Of a stretch of DNA of 64,000 nucleotides, positions 35,676 through 42,792 are shown one piece after another. Numbering within the stretch: the first letter of the stretch is position 1; every line of letters begins with the position of its first letter. Made by a program: the position numbers and the translations under genes. Origin of the DNA: Candidatus Gastranaerophilales bacterium (GTDB lineage: Bacteria; Cyanobacteriota; Vampirovibrionia; Gastranaerophilales; Gastranaerophilaceae); NCBI GenBank assembly GCA_944323265.1, contig CALURX010000004.1:1-64000 (forward strand), read 5' to 3'. Under the pieces are notes generated by a model. It had not been told where the DNA came from. It worked only from the letters and a program-made list of their open reading frames with translations, and made no database searches.

Positions 35676-37019
35676 TCAAGCTTCTTCATTTTCTTCAACT
35701 TCGGCAGCAGGTTCTTTATAAATTTGGAGTTTTGTAATTCTTGCACCGTCAACTTCAATAACGGTAAAGGTTAGGCCGTTATATGAGACAGAATCTCCGA
35801 CATTTGCAATTCTGCCCAAAAGTTTTACAACAAGACCCGCGATTGTATCAACATCGTCTTCCTCAAAATTTGATTCTTTGAGATCAAAAAAGTCGCAAAA
35901 CTCGTCAATCCTCATCATTGCGCTTGCAACGTAAGTGTTTTCAGAAACCTCTTTTATATCAACTTCCGCCTCTTCATCAAATTCGTCCTGAACATCGCCG
36001 ATAATTTCTTCCAGAACATCTTCAAGCGTAATAAGACCTGATGTTCCGCCAAACTCGTCAATTACAACCGCCATTTGAGAGTGGACTTTTTTAAATTCAA
36101 TGATTAAATTATCCAGCGTCATTGTCTCAGGTACGAGCATAAGAGGACGAATAAGCTTTTTCATGGAAAAAGTCTCTTTTTTCATTGATAAAGAGTACAA
36201 ATCCTTAACGTGAATAAATCCTAAAATCTTGTCGATATTTTCTTCATAAACCGGATATCTTGTATATTGGTTATTTAAGGCAACTTCGTTTAGTTCTTCA
36301 TACGAGATGTCACTCGGAATACAAACCATATCGGTTCTTGGAATCATAACCTGTTTTGCAAGCAGGTCTGAAAATTTGAACATGTTATGAAGCATCTCTG
36401 CTTCGGTTTCATTGAGAACCCCTTCATTATAACTTGCATCAACAAGCATATCCAACTCTTCCGTCGAGTGAACAAGCGATGCGTCTTCCGAATTAGCATG
36501 ACAGGCAGCAAGAATTTTGTCGCCAGAAACCTGCAGAAGCCAGACAAACGGCTTAAAAACGGTTATAAACATATCCATAGGCGTGGATATTAAAAGAGCT
36601 AAGCTTTCGGGATGTCTCAAAGAAATACACTTAGGCAGCTGTTCACCTAAAAGTACGTGGAAGTAGGTTACGAGAATGAACGAAATCGGAACCGCGATTA
36701 CGTGGGCTGTTACTACGCTGTTTGCGAGCGGCAAAAGTTTTATCACAGGTTCAATCAGCTGAACAATAGTGGCTTCCGCAACCCAACCTAATGCGATACT
36801 TGCGATTGTAACCCCAAGCTGCGCTGCCGCAAGCATTTTATTAACATTATTTACAAGTTTCAGGGCTTTTTTGGCCTGATAATTACCTTCGTTACAAAGC
36901 TGCTCCAAGCGGGTTTTTCGAACCTTAACGAGCGAAAATTCCGCTGCAACAAAAAAACCGTTAACGAAGAGTAAAAATGCAATTATAAAAATATTTATAA
37001 ATATATCTGTCAGGTCCAT
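35676..37019 (-). CDS. CNNM/CorC (HlyC) family membrane protein
   Basis: 447 residues with the standard order: DUF21/CNNM transmembrane domain (residues 1-190), two CBS domains (about 205-330: MIPRTDMVCIPSD, FIHVKDLY and VIDEFGGTSGLITLEDVLEEIIGDVQDEFD), and a C-terminal CorC_HlyC domain. Family members act in Mg2+ or cation efflux/homeostasis. The acidic last residues (EVEENEEA) are a minor extension. It is a single gene, read toward the DG-Y repeat gene. Confidence 0.92.
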   Translation of the reverse strand: MDLTDIFINIFIIAFLLFVNGFFVAAEFSLVKVRKTRLEQLCNEGNYQAKKALKLVNNVNKMLAAAQLGVTIASIALGWVAEATIVQLIEPVIKLLPLANSVVTAHVIAVPISFILVTYFHVLLGEQLPKCISLRHPESLALLISTPMDMFITVFKPFVWLLQVSGDKILAACHANSEDASLVHSTEELDMLVDASYNEGVLNETEAEMLHNMFKFSDLLAKQVMIPRTDMVCIPSDISYEELNEVALNNQYTRYPVYEENIDKILGFIHVKDLYSLSMKKETFSMKKLIRPLMLVPETMTLDNLIIEFKKVHSQMAVVIDEFGGTSGLITLEDVLEEIIGDVQDEFDEEAEVDIKEVSENTYVASAMMRIDEFCDFFDLKESNFEEDDVDTIAGLVVKLLGRIANVGDSVSYNGLTFTVIEVDGARITKLQIYKEPAAEVEENEEA

Positions 37020-37098
37020 TCGTCTCTTAGTATCCTACAATTCTAATTTTACATGATACTTGAATATTTTGCAACGGCTTGAAAAAATATCACTTAAT

Positions 37099-37109
37099 CC
37101 CCCCCCCCC
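37099..37109. repeat. Run of eleven cytosines
   Basis: An uninterrupted C11 tract in otherwise AT-rich DNA, 65 bases before the DUF3326 start and upstream of its -10-like box. Such tracts slip during replication, and can also be sequencing or assembly artefacts. Confidence 0.7.
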
Positions 37110-37121
37110 ATACTGCCAGCC

Positions 37122-37150
37122 CTTCACGAATCATAAATAAATAATTCGTG
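37122..37150. promoter_or_regulatory. Inverted repeat upstream of DUF3326 gene
   Basis: ttcacgaat and attcgtgat form an 8-bp inverted repeat (tcacgaat/attcgtga) with a 12-base AT-rich spacer, directly before the likely -10 (gataaaat). Possible operator. Confidence 0.4.
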
Positions 37151-37174
37151 ATAAAATATTATAAAGGAGATAAC

Positions 37175-38116
37175 GTGAAAACAGCAGCTTTTATAGTCCC
37201 TACAGGAGTAGGCGCTTCAATAGGAGGATTTGCGGGAGACGCAAGCAGGTGGGCAAGAAAACTCGCTAAAAAATACCGGCTTATTGTGAATCCGAACGTT
37301 GTAAACGCTGCCTGCTTCTCCGGAATTACGGAAAATATGCTCTATGTGGAAGGTTATGCTCTTGATGAATTCTTCAAAGGAAATTTGACACTTATTCCGT
37401 CCGAGAAAAATAAAATCGGGGTTATTTTTGATAAGTCCATATCTAAAGAGGTTTTGAACGTCCATATTAATACTATTAATGCAGTACAGACTGTTTATGA
37501 TTTGGATATTATCGGATACGAAATAACGGATTCCGCAGTCGGCGTAGAATTTTTTGTAGATAAATCCGGTGCTTCTATGGGCAACGTTAGAGACTTATCA
37601 ACCTTAAAAAGAGCAGCCCAAAACCTAATCTCAAAAGGCGCAGAAGCAGTTGCAATTGTCTGCCATTTCCCCGAAGAACAGGGAGAAGATTATGCAAACG
37701 GTATCGGAGTGGATCCGGTGGGCGGCGTGGAAGCTATTATCTCTCATTATATTTCTAAGGAATTTTTAATACCCTGTGCGCATGCACCCGCGTTTGATGA
37801 TATTTCGATAACAACGGATATTGTAGATAAACGTTGTTCTGCTGAATACATCACACCGACATTTCTGCCCTGCATCTTAATTGGGCTTAATCAGGCGCCA
37901 AAGCTTGCAAAAGCCGGCGGAATCTCAATTAATGATATTGATTTTTTAATTTATCCGTCTAACTGCCTGGGGGGAATTCCGGTTCTTGAAATGGCTAAAA
38001 GGAATAAAAAAGTTTTTGCCGTTAACGAGAATAAAACCGTTCTAAATGTTACAAAAGGTTTTGTTTCCAATTGCGAAACCGTTAATACATACGAAGATAT
38101 TTTAAAAATTTTATAG
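37175..38116 (+). CDS. DUF3326 family protein
   Basis: About 313 residues. It begins VKTAAFIVPTGVGASIGGFAGDA and has PNVVNAACF, LYVEGYALDEF and GVDPVGGVEAIISH, the hallmarks of DUF3326, a family conserved in cyanobacteria. The catalytic role is unknown to me. An in-frame GTG at 37148 precedes the ribosome-binding site aaggaga, which fits GTG 37175; I choose the latter. A strong terminator overlaps its stop codon. Confidence 0.85.
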   Translation: MKTAAFIVPTGVGASIGGFAGDASRWARKLAKKYRLIVNPNVVNAACFSGITENMLYVEGYALDEFFKGNLTLIPSEKNKIGVIFDKSISKEVLNVHINTINAVQTVYDLDIIGYEITDSAVGVEFFVDKSGASMGNVRDLSTLKRAAQNLISKGAEAVAIVCHFPEEQGEDYANGIGVDPVGGVEAIISHYISKEFLIPCAHAPAFDDISITTDIVDKRCSAEYITPTFLPCILIGLNQAPKLAKAGGISINDIDFLIYPSNCLGGIPVLEMAKRNKKVFAVNENKTVLNVTKGFVSNCETVNTYEDILKIL

Positions 38117-38140
38117 GGGGCTCTTTTGAACCCCCTATAA
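38111..38140. terminator. Bidirectional terminator between DUF3326 and tig
   Basis: Ten-bp perfect stem (ttataggggg/ccccctataa) with a 10-base loop. Minus-strand transcripts from tig continue into aattttt, plus-strand ones into tttatt. The DUF3326 stop codon lies in the stem. Confidence 0.85.
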
Positions 38141-38144
38141 TTTA

Positions 38145-39437
38145 TTAAACTAAGTTTACTTTATTGTTTTCTGCAAGGAATTGGGTAACCTTTTCATTCA
38201 ATACCTGTTGTGAAATGGCATTGAATACACCCGGTGTTTGTGAAAGCTGCTTAACCATAGTTTTTGTATCCATTTGATACATTCTGCTAAGTTCTGCCAA
38301 TTTTGCACCGAATTCTTCTTGTGCAACAGTTATGTTTTCTTCTTTTGCAATCTTATCAATTACAAGAGAATTCTTAACTCTAACTTTAGCATCTTCTTTA
38401 AGGTCTTTCATTATATTATCGTATCCTTGAGCTTCTACAGCCTGCTCCCAGCTGAATCCCTGCATAGCAAGTCTTTGTCTGTATTCTTCTACAAGCTGAT
38501 CTGCTTCTCTGTCAATCATTGACTGCTGAATCTCAACCTTAGCATCTCCGGTAACTTTTTCAAAAACAGCTTTTTCAGAATTTGTTCTGTCAATATCAGC
38601 CTTTTGATTATCAAGATATTTTTGAATATCAGCTTTTAATTCGTCAACGGTTTTAAATGGTCCGATTTTTTGTACAAATTCATCGTTAAGTTCAGGCAAT
38701 ACCTTAGACTTAATTTCATTAATTTTGCACTTGAATACAGCCGGCTGACCTGCTAGTTTTTTCTCATGATATTCTTCAGGGAAAGTTACATTGATTTCAA
38801 ATTCTTCACCGAGAGCTCTGTCAACAAGCTGTTCTGCAAAGCCAGGAATGAAGCTTGAACGAGCCAGATCAAGTGTATAATTCTTAGCATCCCCATGTTC
38901 GATTTTTTCACCGTTTGAAAACCCTTCAAAATCAAAAACAACAACATCTGTTCCAAGAGTTTTTCTATCTGTAACAATAACGGTTGTTGCATGCTGTTCT
39001 AAAAGACTGTCCAAAGATTTTTGCATAGCATCTTCCGGTGTTTTATAAGCAGGAACATCGATAGTTAAACCCTTGTATTCACCAAGTGTTACTTCCGGTC
39101 TTAATTCAAGCTTTGCAGTAATCTTTAAGTCTTCTCCGATTTTGTAAGTATAAGATTCAACGTATGGTTGAGCCACTACATCAAATTCGTTTTCTTTAAT
39201 GACCTGAGAAAAAATTCTCGGAAGAGCTCCTTCAAGAGCTTCTTGCTTAATTCTTTCTTCTCCGATATTTTGTTCAACAATATTTCTCGGAGCTTTTCCT
39301 TTTCTAAAGCCCGGAATATTAATATACTGTGCTAATCTTTTTGCTGCATTATTGTAAAAATCAACTGCGTCTTTTGCAGGAATATCAATATCAACTTTTA
39401 CAATATTGCCTTCTTGTTTTTCAATCGTTGTGTTCAT
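38145..39437 (-). CDS. tig: Trigger factor chaperone
   Basis: 430 residues, full length. The ribosome-binding signature IPGFRKGKAPRNIVEQ is at residues 39-54, followed by an FKBP-type isomerase domain (about 160-245) and the long helical C-terminal chaperone domain. Trigger factor binds nascent chains at the ribosome exit tunnel. Between it and the divergent thioredoxin gene is a hairpin (ggggat/atcccc at 39511-39530) of unknown role. Confidence 0.96.
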   Translation of the reverse strand: MNTTIEKQEGNIVKVDIDIPAKDAVDFYNNAAKRLAQYINIPGFRKGKAPRNIVEQNIGEERIKQEALEGALPRIFSQVIKENEFDVVAQPYVESYTYKIGEDLKITAKLELRPEVTLGEYKGLTIDVPAYKTPEDAMQKSLDSLLEQHATTVIVTDRKTLGTDVVVFDFEGFSNGEKIEHGDAKNYTLDLARSSFIPGFAEQLVDRALGEEFEINVTFPEEYHEKKLAGQPAVFKCKINEIKSKVLPELNDEFVQKIGPFKTVDELKADIQKYLDNQKADIDRTNSEKAVFEKVTGDAKVEIQQSMIDREADQLVEEYRQRLAMQGFSWEQAVEAQGYDNIMKDLKEDAKVRVKNSLVIDKIAKEENITVAQEEFGAKLAELSRMYQMDTKTMVKQLSQTPGVFNAISQQVLNEKVTQFLAENNKVNLV

Positions 39438-39510
39438 GTTTATTAAATCCTTTCAAATTATACTGCCTCTTTTTTCAAGCTACTACAAACAGAGCCTCTT
39501 TGCAAGTTTA

Positions 39511-39540
39511 GGGGATATTAAAGAATCCCCCTTCGGGTAA
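39511..39540. promoter_or_regulatory. Hairpin pair in the tig/thioredoxin divergent region
   Basis: ggggat-attaaaga-atcccc is followed by ccc-ttcg-gg, and then by a T-rich tract (39541-39552). Oriented toward the thioredoxin gene it looks like a terminator in a 5' leader, so attenuation is conceivable. Weak evidence. Confidence 0.35.
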
Positions 39541-39595
39541 TTTTATTTTTTTTCACACCGATATATTATATGGTAAACTTAAGGAAGGAGATAAT

Positions 39596-39991
39596 ATGAA
39601 GAAAAATGTTATACTAATTCTGTTAATATTCCTGGTACCTCTTGCTGTGTACTTTGGTCTTACAAGGGATAAGCTTACAACCTTGCCTTCGATTGCATCA
39701 TCAGGCGCAGAAATTATTAAATTTTCTTCACCTATGTGTTATGAATGTCAGGAATTGGAAAAAGTCTTTGAAGAAGTTTTTCCTGCGTACAGTAAAGATA
39801 TTTATCTGAGAAAAATTGATGTTACTCAGAAAAATGCAGAGACAAAAGAACTTATCAAAAAATATGAAGTTAAACTTGTCCCCACAACTGTATTTAAAGA
39901 CGCTCAGGGTAATGTAAAACGCCGTATTGAGGGAACTCTGCAGCCGAAAATTTTGGATAATTATTTGAAAGAACTGGTAAATAATGGATAA
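39596..39991 (+). CDS. Membrane-anchored thioredoxin-like protein
   Basis: 131 residues. An N-terminal signal anchor (about 5-22) is followed by a thioredoxin fold with active site SPMCYECQEL (C-x2-C) and cis-Pro region KLVPTTVF. It overlaps the CcdA-like gene by 8 bases, which together suggests a thiol reductase whose electrons come through the membrane from cytoplasmic thioredoxin. Ribosome-binding site aaggagat. Partner substrate unknown. Confidence 0.88.
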   Translation: MKKNVILILLIFLVPLAVYFGLTRDKLTTLPSIASSGAEIIKFSSPMCYECQELEKVFEEVFPAYSKDIYLRKIDVTQKNAETKELIKKYEVKLVPTTVFKDAQGNVKRRIEGTLQPKILDNYLKELVNNG

Positions 39992-40694
39992 TCTTGTACA
40001 AATATTTTCATCAGGTACTACAGGGGCTCAGGTATGGCTTCTAATGTTCGCTGCATCGTTTGCAGGCGGAGTAATAGCTTCAATTTCTCCGTGTTCCCTT
40101 GCAATGCTGCCCTTGATTATAGGATATGTCGGAGGGTATTCTAAAGAAACACCTTTCAGGACATTTGTTCAGCTGTGCTTTTTTATTCTCGGAACTGCAA
40201 TAGTATTTTCAATTATCGGGATTATATGCGCGGTAACCGGAAGTGTCTTTGCTTCAGCTCTTGGCGAATATTTTACTCTGATTATGGCATCACTTCTTAT
40301 GGTAATGGGGCTTAAGATTCTTGATATAATCGACTTTGACCTCCCTATCGTAATTAAATCAATGCCGACAAATTCAACAAGTTCGCTTTTTGTATACCCG
40401 ATACTTCTTGGTATAACCTTCGCACTTGCAGGAACACCCTGCTCAACACCTATCTTAGCAGGCATAATGGCTTTTGCTGCGATGGGCAAAAATCTGGCTG
40501 CAGCAATTTTTATGCTCTTCCTGTTTGCTCTGGGGCAGGGCTTAATCCTAATTATTGCGGGGATATTTACATCAAGCGTAAAAAACTTGAAGAAAATGGC
40601 ACGTTTTACAGATGCCTTGATGAAGTTTAGCGGAATCCTCTTAATCCTCGTTGCTGTTTACTTGTACTACAAGGTTTTCAGCCCTTTGATTTAA
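39984..40694 (+). CDS. CcdA/DsbD-like transmembrane electron-transfer protein
   Basis: 236 residues with six transmembrane helices. The CcdA pair of cysteines is present in ISPCSLAMLPLIIGY (helix 1) and GTPCSTPILAGIMAF (helix 4), arranged in the internally repeated fold of the family. It moves electrons across the membrane to the thioredoxin-like partner encoded just before it. Its 3' end overlaps the convergent gene by 54 bases, an unusually long overlap. Confidence 0.92.
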   Translation: MDNLVQIFSSGTTGAQVWLLMFAASFAGGVIASISPCSLAMLPLIIGYVGGYSKETPFRTFVQLCFFILGTAIVFSIIGIICAVTGSVFASALGEYFTLIMASLLMVMGLKILDIIDFDLPIVIKSMPTNSTSSLFVYPILLGITFALAGTPCSTPILAGIMAFAAMGKNLAAAIFMLFLFALGQGLILIIAGIFTSSVKNLKKMARFTDALMKFSGILLILVAVYLYYKVFSPLI

Positions 40695-41132
40695 GAGTTT
40701 TGTTTCCACTATCTCTGCCGCTTTTTTTATGAAAAATTCGCAAGGGCGTTGTTTATAATAACTGTCTGTACGCTCTGACGGCATTGGAGAATCTTCACCC
40801 GGAGGCAGGCCAAGAAGTTCGCGGCAAATAATTGTACCAAATTCTGTTTTAAAATCATGGGCTAATTCTTGTATAAGCTTATAATGTTCCGCTTTGGCTT
40901 CATAATCATTAGGGGTAGTATACCCTCTAAGCATGCCGGCAATTGCAAACATAGACGTAACTGCACCGCAAACCTCTCTTAAGCGTCCCATTCCTCCGCC
41001 AAAGGATGAAGATAATTTCAGACAAGTTTCCTTATCCAAACCAATTTCATCGGAAAAAGCCAGTAAAACAGACTGCGCACAATTGTAGCCTTCTCGAAAA
41101 TGTTTGCTTGCTCTTTCAGAATAAATACCCAT
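40641..41132 (-). CDS. C_GCAxxG_C_C family protein
   Basis: 163 residues. The redox-like Cys motif family name is reflected in YNCAQSVLLAFSDEIG, CLKLSSSFGGGMGRLREVCGAV, and the later Cys residues (ICRELLG, RPCEFF). The family has a conserved pattern of Cys, often linked to redox or metal handling, and the reaction is unknown. The last 54 bases are shared with the ccdA-like gene on the other strand. A TAAAAT box lies six bases before the ATG, again implying a leaderless mRNA. Confidence 0.86.
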   Translation of the reverse strand: MGIYSERASKHFREGYNCAQSVLLAFSDEIGLDKETCLKLSSSFGGGMGRLREVCGAVTSMFAIAGMLRGYTTPNDYEAKAEHYKLIQELAHDFKTEFGTIICRELLGLPPGEDSPMPSERTDSYYKQRPCEFFIKKAAEIVETKLLNQRAENLVVQVNSNED

Positions 41133-41211
41133 AAAAATATTTTATCAAAAAATGAACAATTGAAAAAATCTTTTCGTTATACAAATGTAGAACTTATAAA
41201 GGAGAGTAATT

Positions 41212-41538
41212 ATGACAGAAGAAAACAAAATCGTAGAAACAAAAGAAGAAAAATGCTTATGTCAGAGCAAGGGGTTTAGAAAATTTTTAATAGTAGCAGG
41301 CGGAAGCTTTGTAGGTGTATTTTTAGCACTGAGTTTATTTGCGGCACTTCATAGACCGCCAATGCCGCCTATGAATCCTTATGCCTTCGGCGGCCCGGGC
41401 CCTCAAATGGTAAGACCTTGTCACTGCCACCACCATTTTGACAGAGGTCACAGAGGTGATTTCCACAAAAAATTTCCTAAAGACAGGCTTGATAAGCCAA
41501 TGCCTCCGAGAGCTGATAGAGCAGAAATAGACGACTAA
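41212..41538 (+). CDS. Small membrane protein with His/Pro/Met-rich tail
   Basis: 108 residues. An acidic N-terminus with two Cys (KCLCQ), one transmembrane helix (about 26-45), and an exposed tail rich in Pro, Met, His and Cys (RPPMPPMNPYAFGGPGP, then RPCHCHHHFDRGHRGDF). The tail looks able to bind metal, particularly copper or nickel, but this is inference. Ribosome-binding site aaggagag. A terminator follows. Confidence 0.7.
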   Translation: MTEENKIVETKEEKCLCQSKGFRKFLIVAGGSFVGVFLALSLFAALHRPPMPPMNPYAFGGPGPQMVRPCHCHHHFDRGHRGDFHKKFPKDRLDKPMPPRADRAEIDD

Positions 41539-41548
41539 TTAAAAGAAT

Positions 41549-41574
41549 AACCCTGTTACAGGGTTTTTCTTTTT
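41549..41574 (+). terminator. Terminator after the His-rich protein gene
   Basis: Stem aaccctg/cagggtt with a 3-base loop and a long T-rich tail. Confidence 0.88.
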
Positions 41575-41635
41575 ACACTTGCTATTTAAAAATGTTTGTG
41601 CGAAGATAATCTGGTGACAATTTAATAATAGATAT

Positions 41636-41709
41636 GGCAAGGTAGCTCAGTTGGTGAGAGCGCACGGCTCATACCCGTGAGGTCGAGAGTTCGAATCTCT
41701 CCCTTGCTA
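41636..41709 (+). tRNA. tRNA-Met (CAT), elongator type
   Basis: 74 bases fold into a full cloverleaf: acceptor GGCAAGG/CCTTGCT, D stem GCTC/GAGC, anticodon stem CACGG/CCGTG with loop CTCATAC, variable loop AGGTC, T stem GAGAG/CTCTC with TTCGAAT, discriminator A. The first acceptor pair is a G:T pair, not the mismatch of initiator tRNA. CCA is not encoded. An Ile2 (lysidine) tRNA has the same anticodon, but the anticodon stem resembles elongator Met. Confidence 0.9.
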
Positions 41710-41711
41710 AT

Positions 41712-41748
41712 AAAAAAGAGATAGGTTCAGCCTATCTCTTTTTTATTG
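41712..41748 (+). terminator. Terminator after tRNA-Met
   Basis: Perfect 14-bp stem (aaaaaagagatagg/cctatctctttttt) with a 5-base loop and T-run. Confidence 0.9.
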
Positions 41749-41938
41749 TCTGGGATATTGAAGCGAACTCATGTTAGAGTTCGAGCGGATTTGCGGACGG
41801 ACGACACGAGCGAAAGCGAGTTAGTCCGGATATTCCCGATAATAATCAAGAATACGCGACTGAAGCTTATTAATATAAAAATACTTGATTTTCTTGAATT
41901 ATATCATAATATTAAATAAAAAATAAAAGAGGTAAATT
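41749..41938. other. Palindrome-rich spacer before the leader ORF
   Basis: No convincing gene. Contains inverted segments (tctgggatatt near 41751 with ggatattcccga near 41832; cggac/gtccg at about 41802-41832) and a local GC-rich block, then AT-rich DNA that should hold the promoter of the following leader ORF. Confidence 0.4.
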
Positions 41939-41983
41939 ATGAATATTCAACTTAAAATTGGCAAAAAAAGACCTTTCTTCTAG
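41939..41983 (+). CDS. 14-residue leader peptide
   Basis: MNIQLKIGKKRPFF, with the ribosome-binding site agaggtaa. Its last codons and stop (cctttcttc, 41972-41980) are one arm of the hairpin that covers the next gene's ribosome-binding site. This layout is that of a translational-coupling or attenuation leader. Too short for homology. Confidence 0.55.
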   Translation: MNIQLKIGKKRPFF

Positions 41984-41997
41984 TAAAAGAAGAAAGG
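41972..41997 (+). promoter_or_regulatory. Hairpin masking the downstream ribosome-binding site
   Basis: Perfect 9-bp stem: cctttcttc (41972-41980) with gaagaaagg (41989-41997), 8-base loop. The right arm covers half of aaaggagg, the ribosome-binding site of the gene at 42007. Translation of the leader ORF through the left arm would open it. Confidence 0.65.
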
Positions 41998-42006
41998 AGG
42001 CTCAAT

Positions 42007-42201
42007 ATGAGCAGAAGCAGAAAACGACCATATATTCAGGCAGCTGCAGATAAAAAGAACAAAATAAGATTTAACAGAATTATCCGCAGAACTAACGAAG
42101 ATATTGGTCAATATTGTGAGTATAAAAAACATCACAATTCATGGGATATTTGCGATTGGATATTTTATGAACCGGATAATCCCAAATTTTACAGAAAGTA
42201 A
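42007..42201 (+). CDS. Small basic protein of SRSRKRP type
   Basis: 64 residues, strongly basic at the N-terminus (MSRSRKRPYIQAAADKKNK) with a Trp/Tyr/Asp-rich C-terminus. Small proteins starting SRSxKKxP are common hypothetical genes in gut bacteria and phages; I know of no function. The ribosome-binding site aaaggagg is excellent but lies in the hairpin described above. Followed by a terminator. Confidence 0.7.
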   Translation: MSRSRKRPYIQAAADKKNKIRFNRIIRRTNEDIGQYCEYKKHHNSWDICDWIFYEPDNPKFYRK

Positions 42202-42207
42202 TTATAA

Positions 42208-42239
42208 AGTCGGGGCTTAATGTCCCGGCTTTTGTTTTT
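42208..42239 (+). terminator. Terminator after the small basic protein gene
   Basis: Stem agtcggggc/gtcccggct (9 bp, two G:T pairs) with a ttaa loop and a T-rich tail. It ends 12 bases before the next start, so it may act as an attenuator for that gene. Confidence 0.8.
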
Positions 42240-42250
42240 AAGGAGGTAAT

Positions 42251-42772
42251 ATGGTTTCTTCATTAAGATATACGATTTATAAAAAATTTGGCAAAATATG
42301 TTACCTGCATTATTTTAAAAGAATGATAAAAGATTATGAGTCAGGAAAATGGGATTTTGATATTAGAACAATTGTAAAAAATATAAAGGTAGAAGTTCCA
42401 TGTCCAAAATATGTTTGCAGACGAGGCTTTACAAAACGCTTATGCTTAACTATTACAGATGAGAATGTTTTTATAAAAGAATTCGACCGATATTTGAATG
42501 GATACATTCGTCCAATGCAGGAATTAAGAAAAAATCTAATCCTTGCAAGGAGAATTTTTGTCAAAAAGCACGGTTATTTTACTAGATATAATCAAGATTG
42601 TGCATTGGCAAATTACAAATGTAAGGATTGTAAAAGCAAAGCGGAATGTGATTTGGCTAAAAATTTAAGTAAAAAAGATGATCATATTTATAAACTTACA
42701 AGACTTGCAGAAATTTTATATGGCAACATACATCACGGTCACTGGGCTGATTTAGTTAAATATAATAAATAA
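42251..42772 (+). CDS. Unknown protein with endonuclease-III-type Cys motif
   Basis: 173 residues, basic, no membrane segment. Near the C-terminus (about residues 116-132) DCALANYKCKDCKSKAEC has the spacing C-x6-C-x2-C-x5-C, which equals the [4Fe-4S] loop of endonuclease III and MutY. Other Cys residues (CYLHY, CPKYVCRRG, RLC) lie in the N-terminal half. The helix-hairpin-helix of a glycosylase is absent. It could bind Zn2+ or an Fe-S cluster. Ribosome-binding site aaggagg. Function unknown. Confidence 0.68.
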   Translation: MVSSLRYTIYKKFGKICYLHYFKRMIKDYESGKWDFDIRTIVKNIKVEVPCPKYVCRRGFTKRLCLTITDENVFIKEFDRYLNGYIRPMQELRKNLILARRIFVKKHGYFTRYNQDCALANYKCKDCKSKAECDLAKNLSKKDDHIYKLTRLAEILYGNIHHGHWADLVKYNK

Positions 42773-42792
42773 CATTGAGGCGAGAGGGAATG

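Noticed and set aside
39484-39552. Riboswitch in the tig/thioredoxin intergenic region
   Set aside because: Two short hairpins only; no match to a riboswitch core that I know.
41785-41838. 17-codon ORF after the tRNA-Met terminator
   Set aside because: No ribosome-binding site; composition follows a GC-rich palindromic segment.
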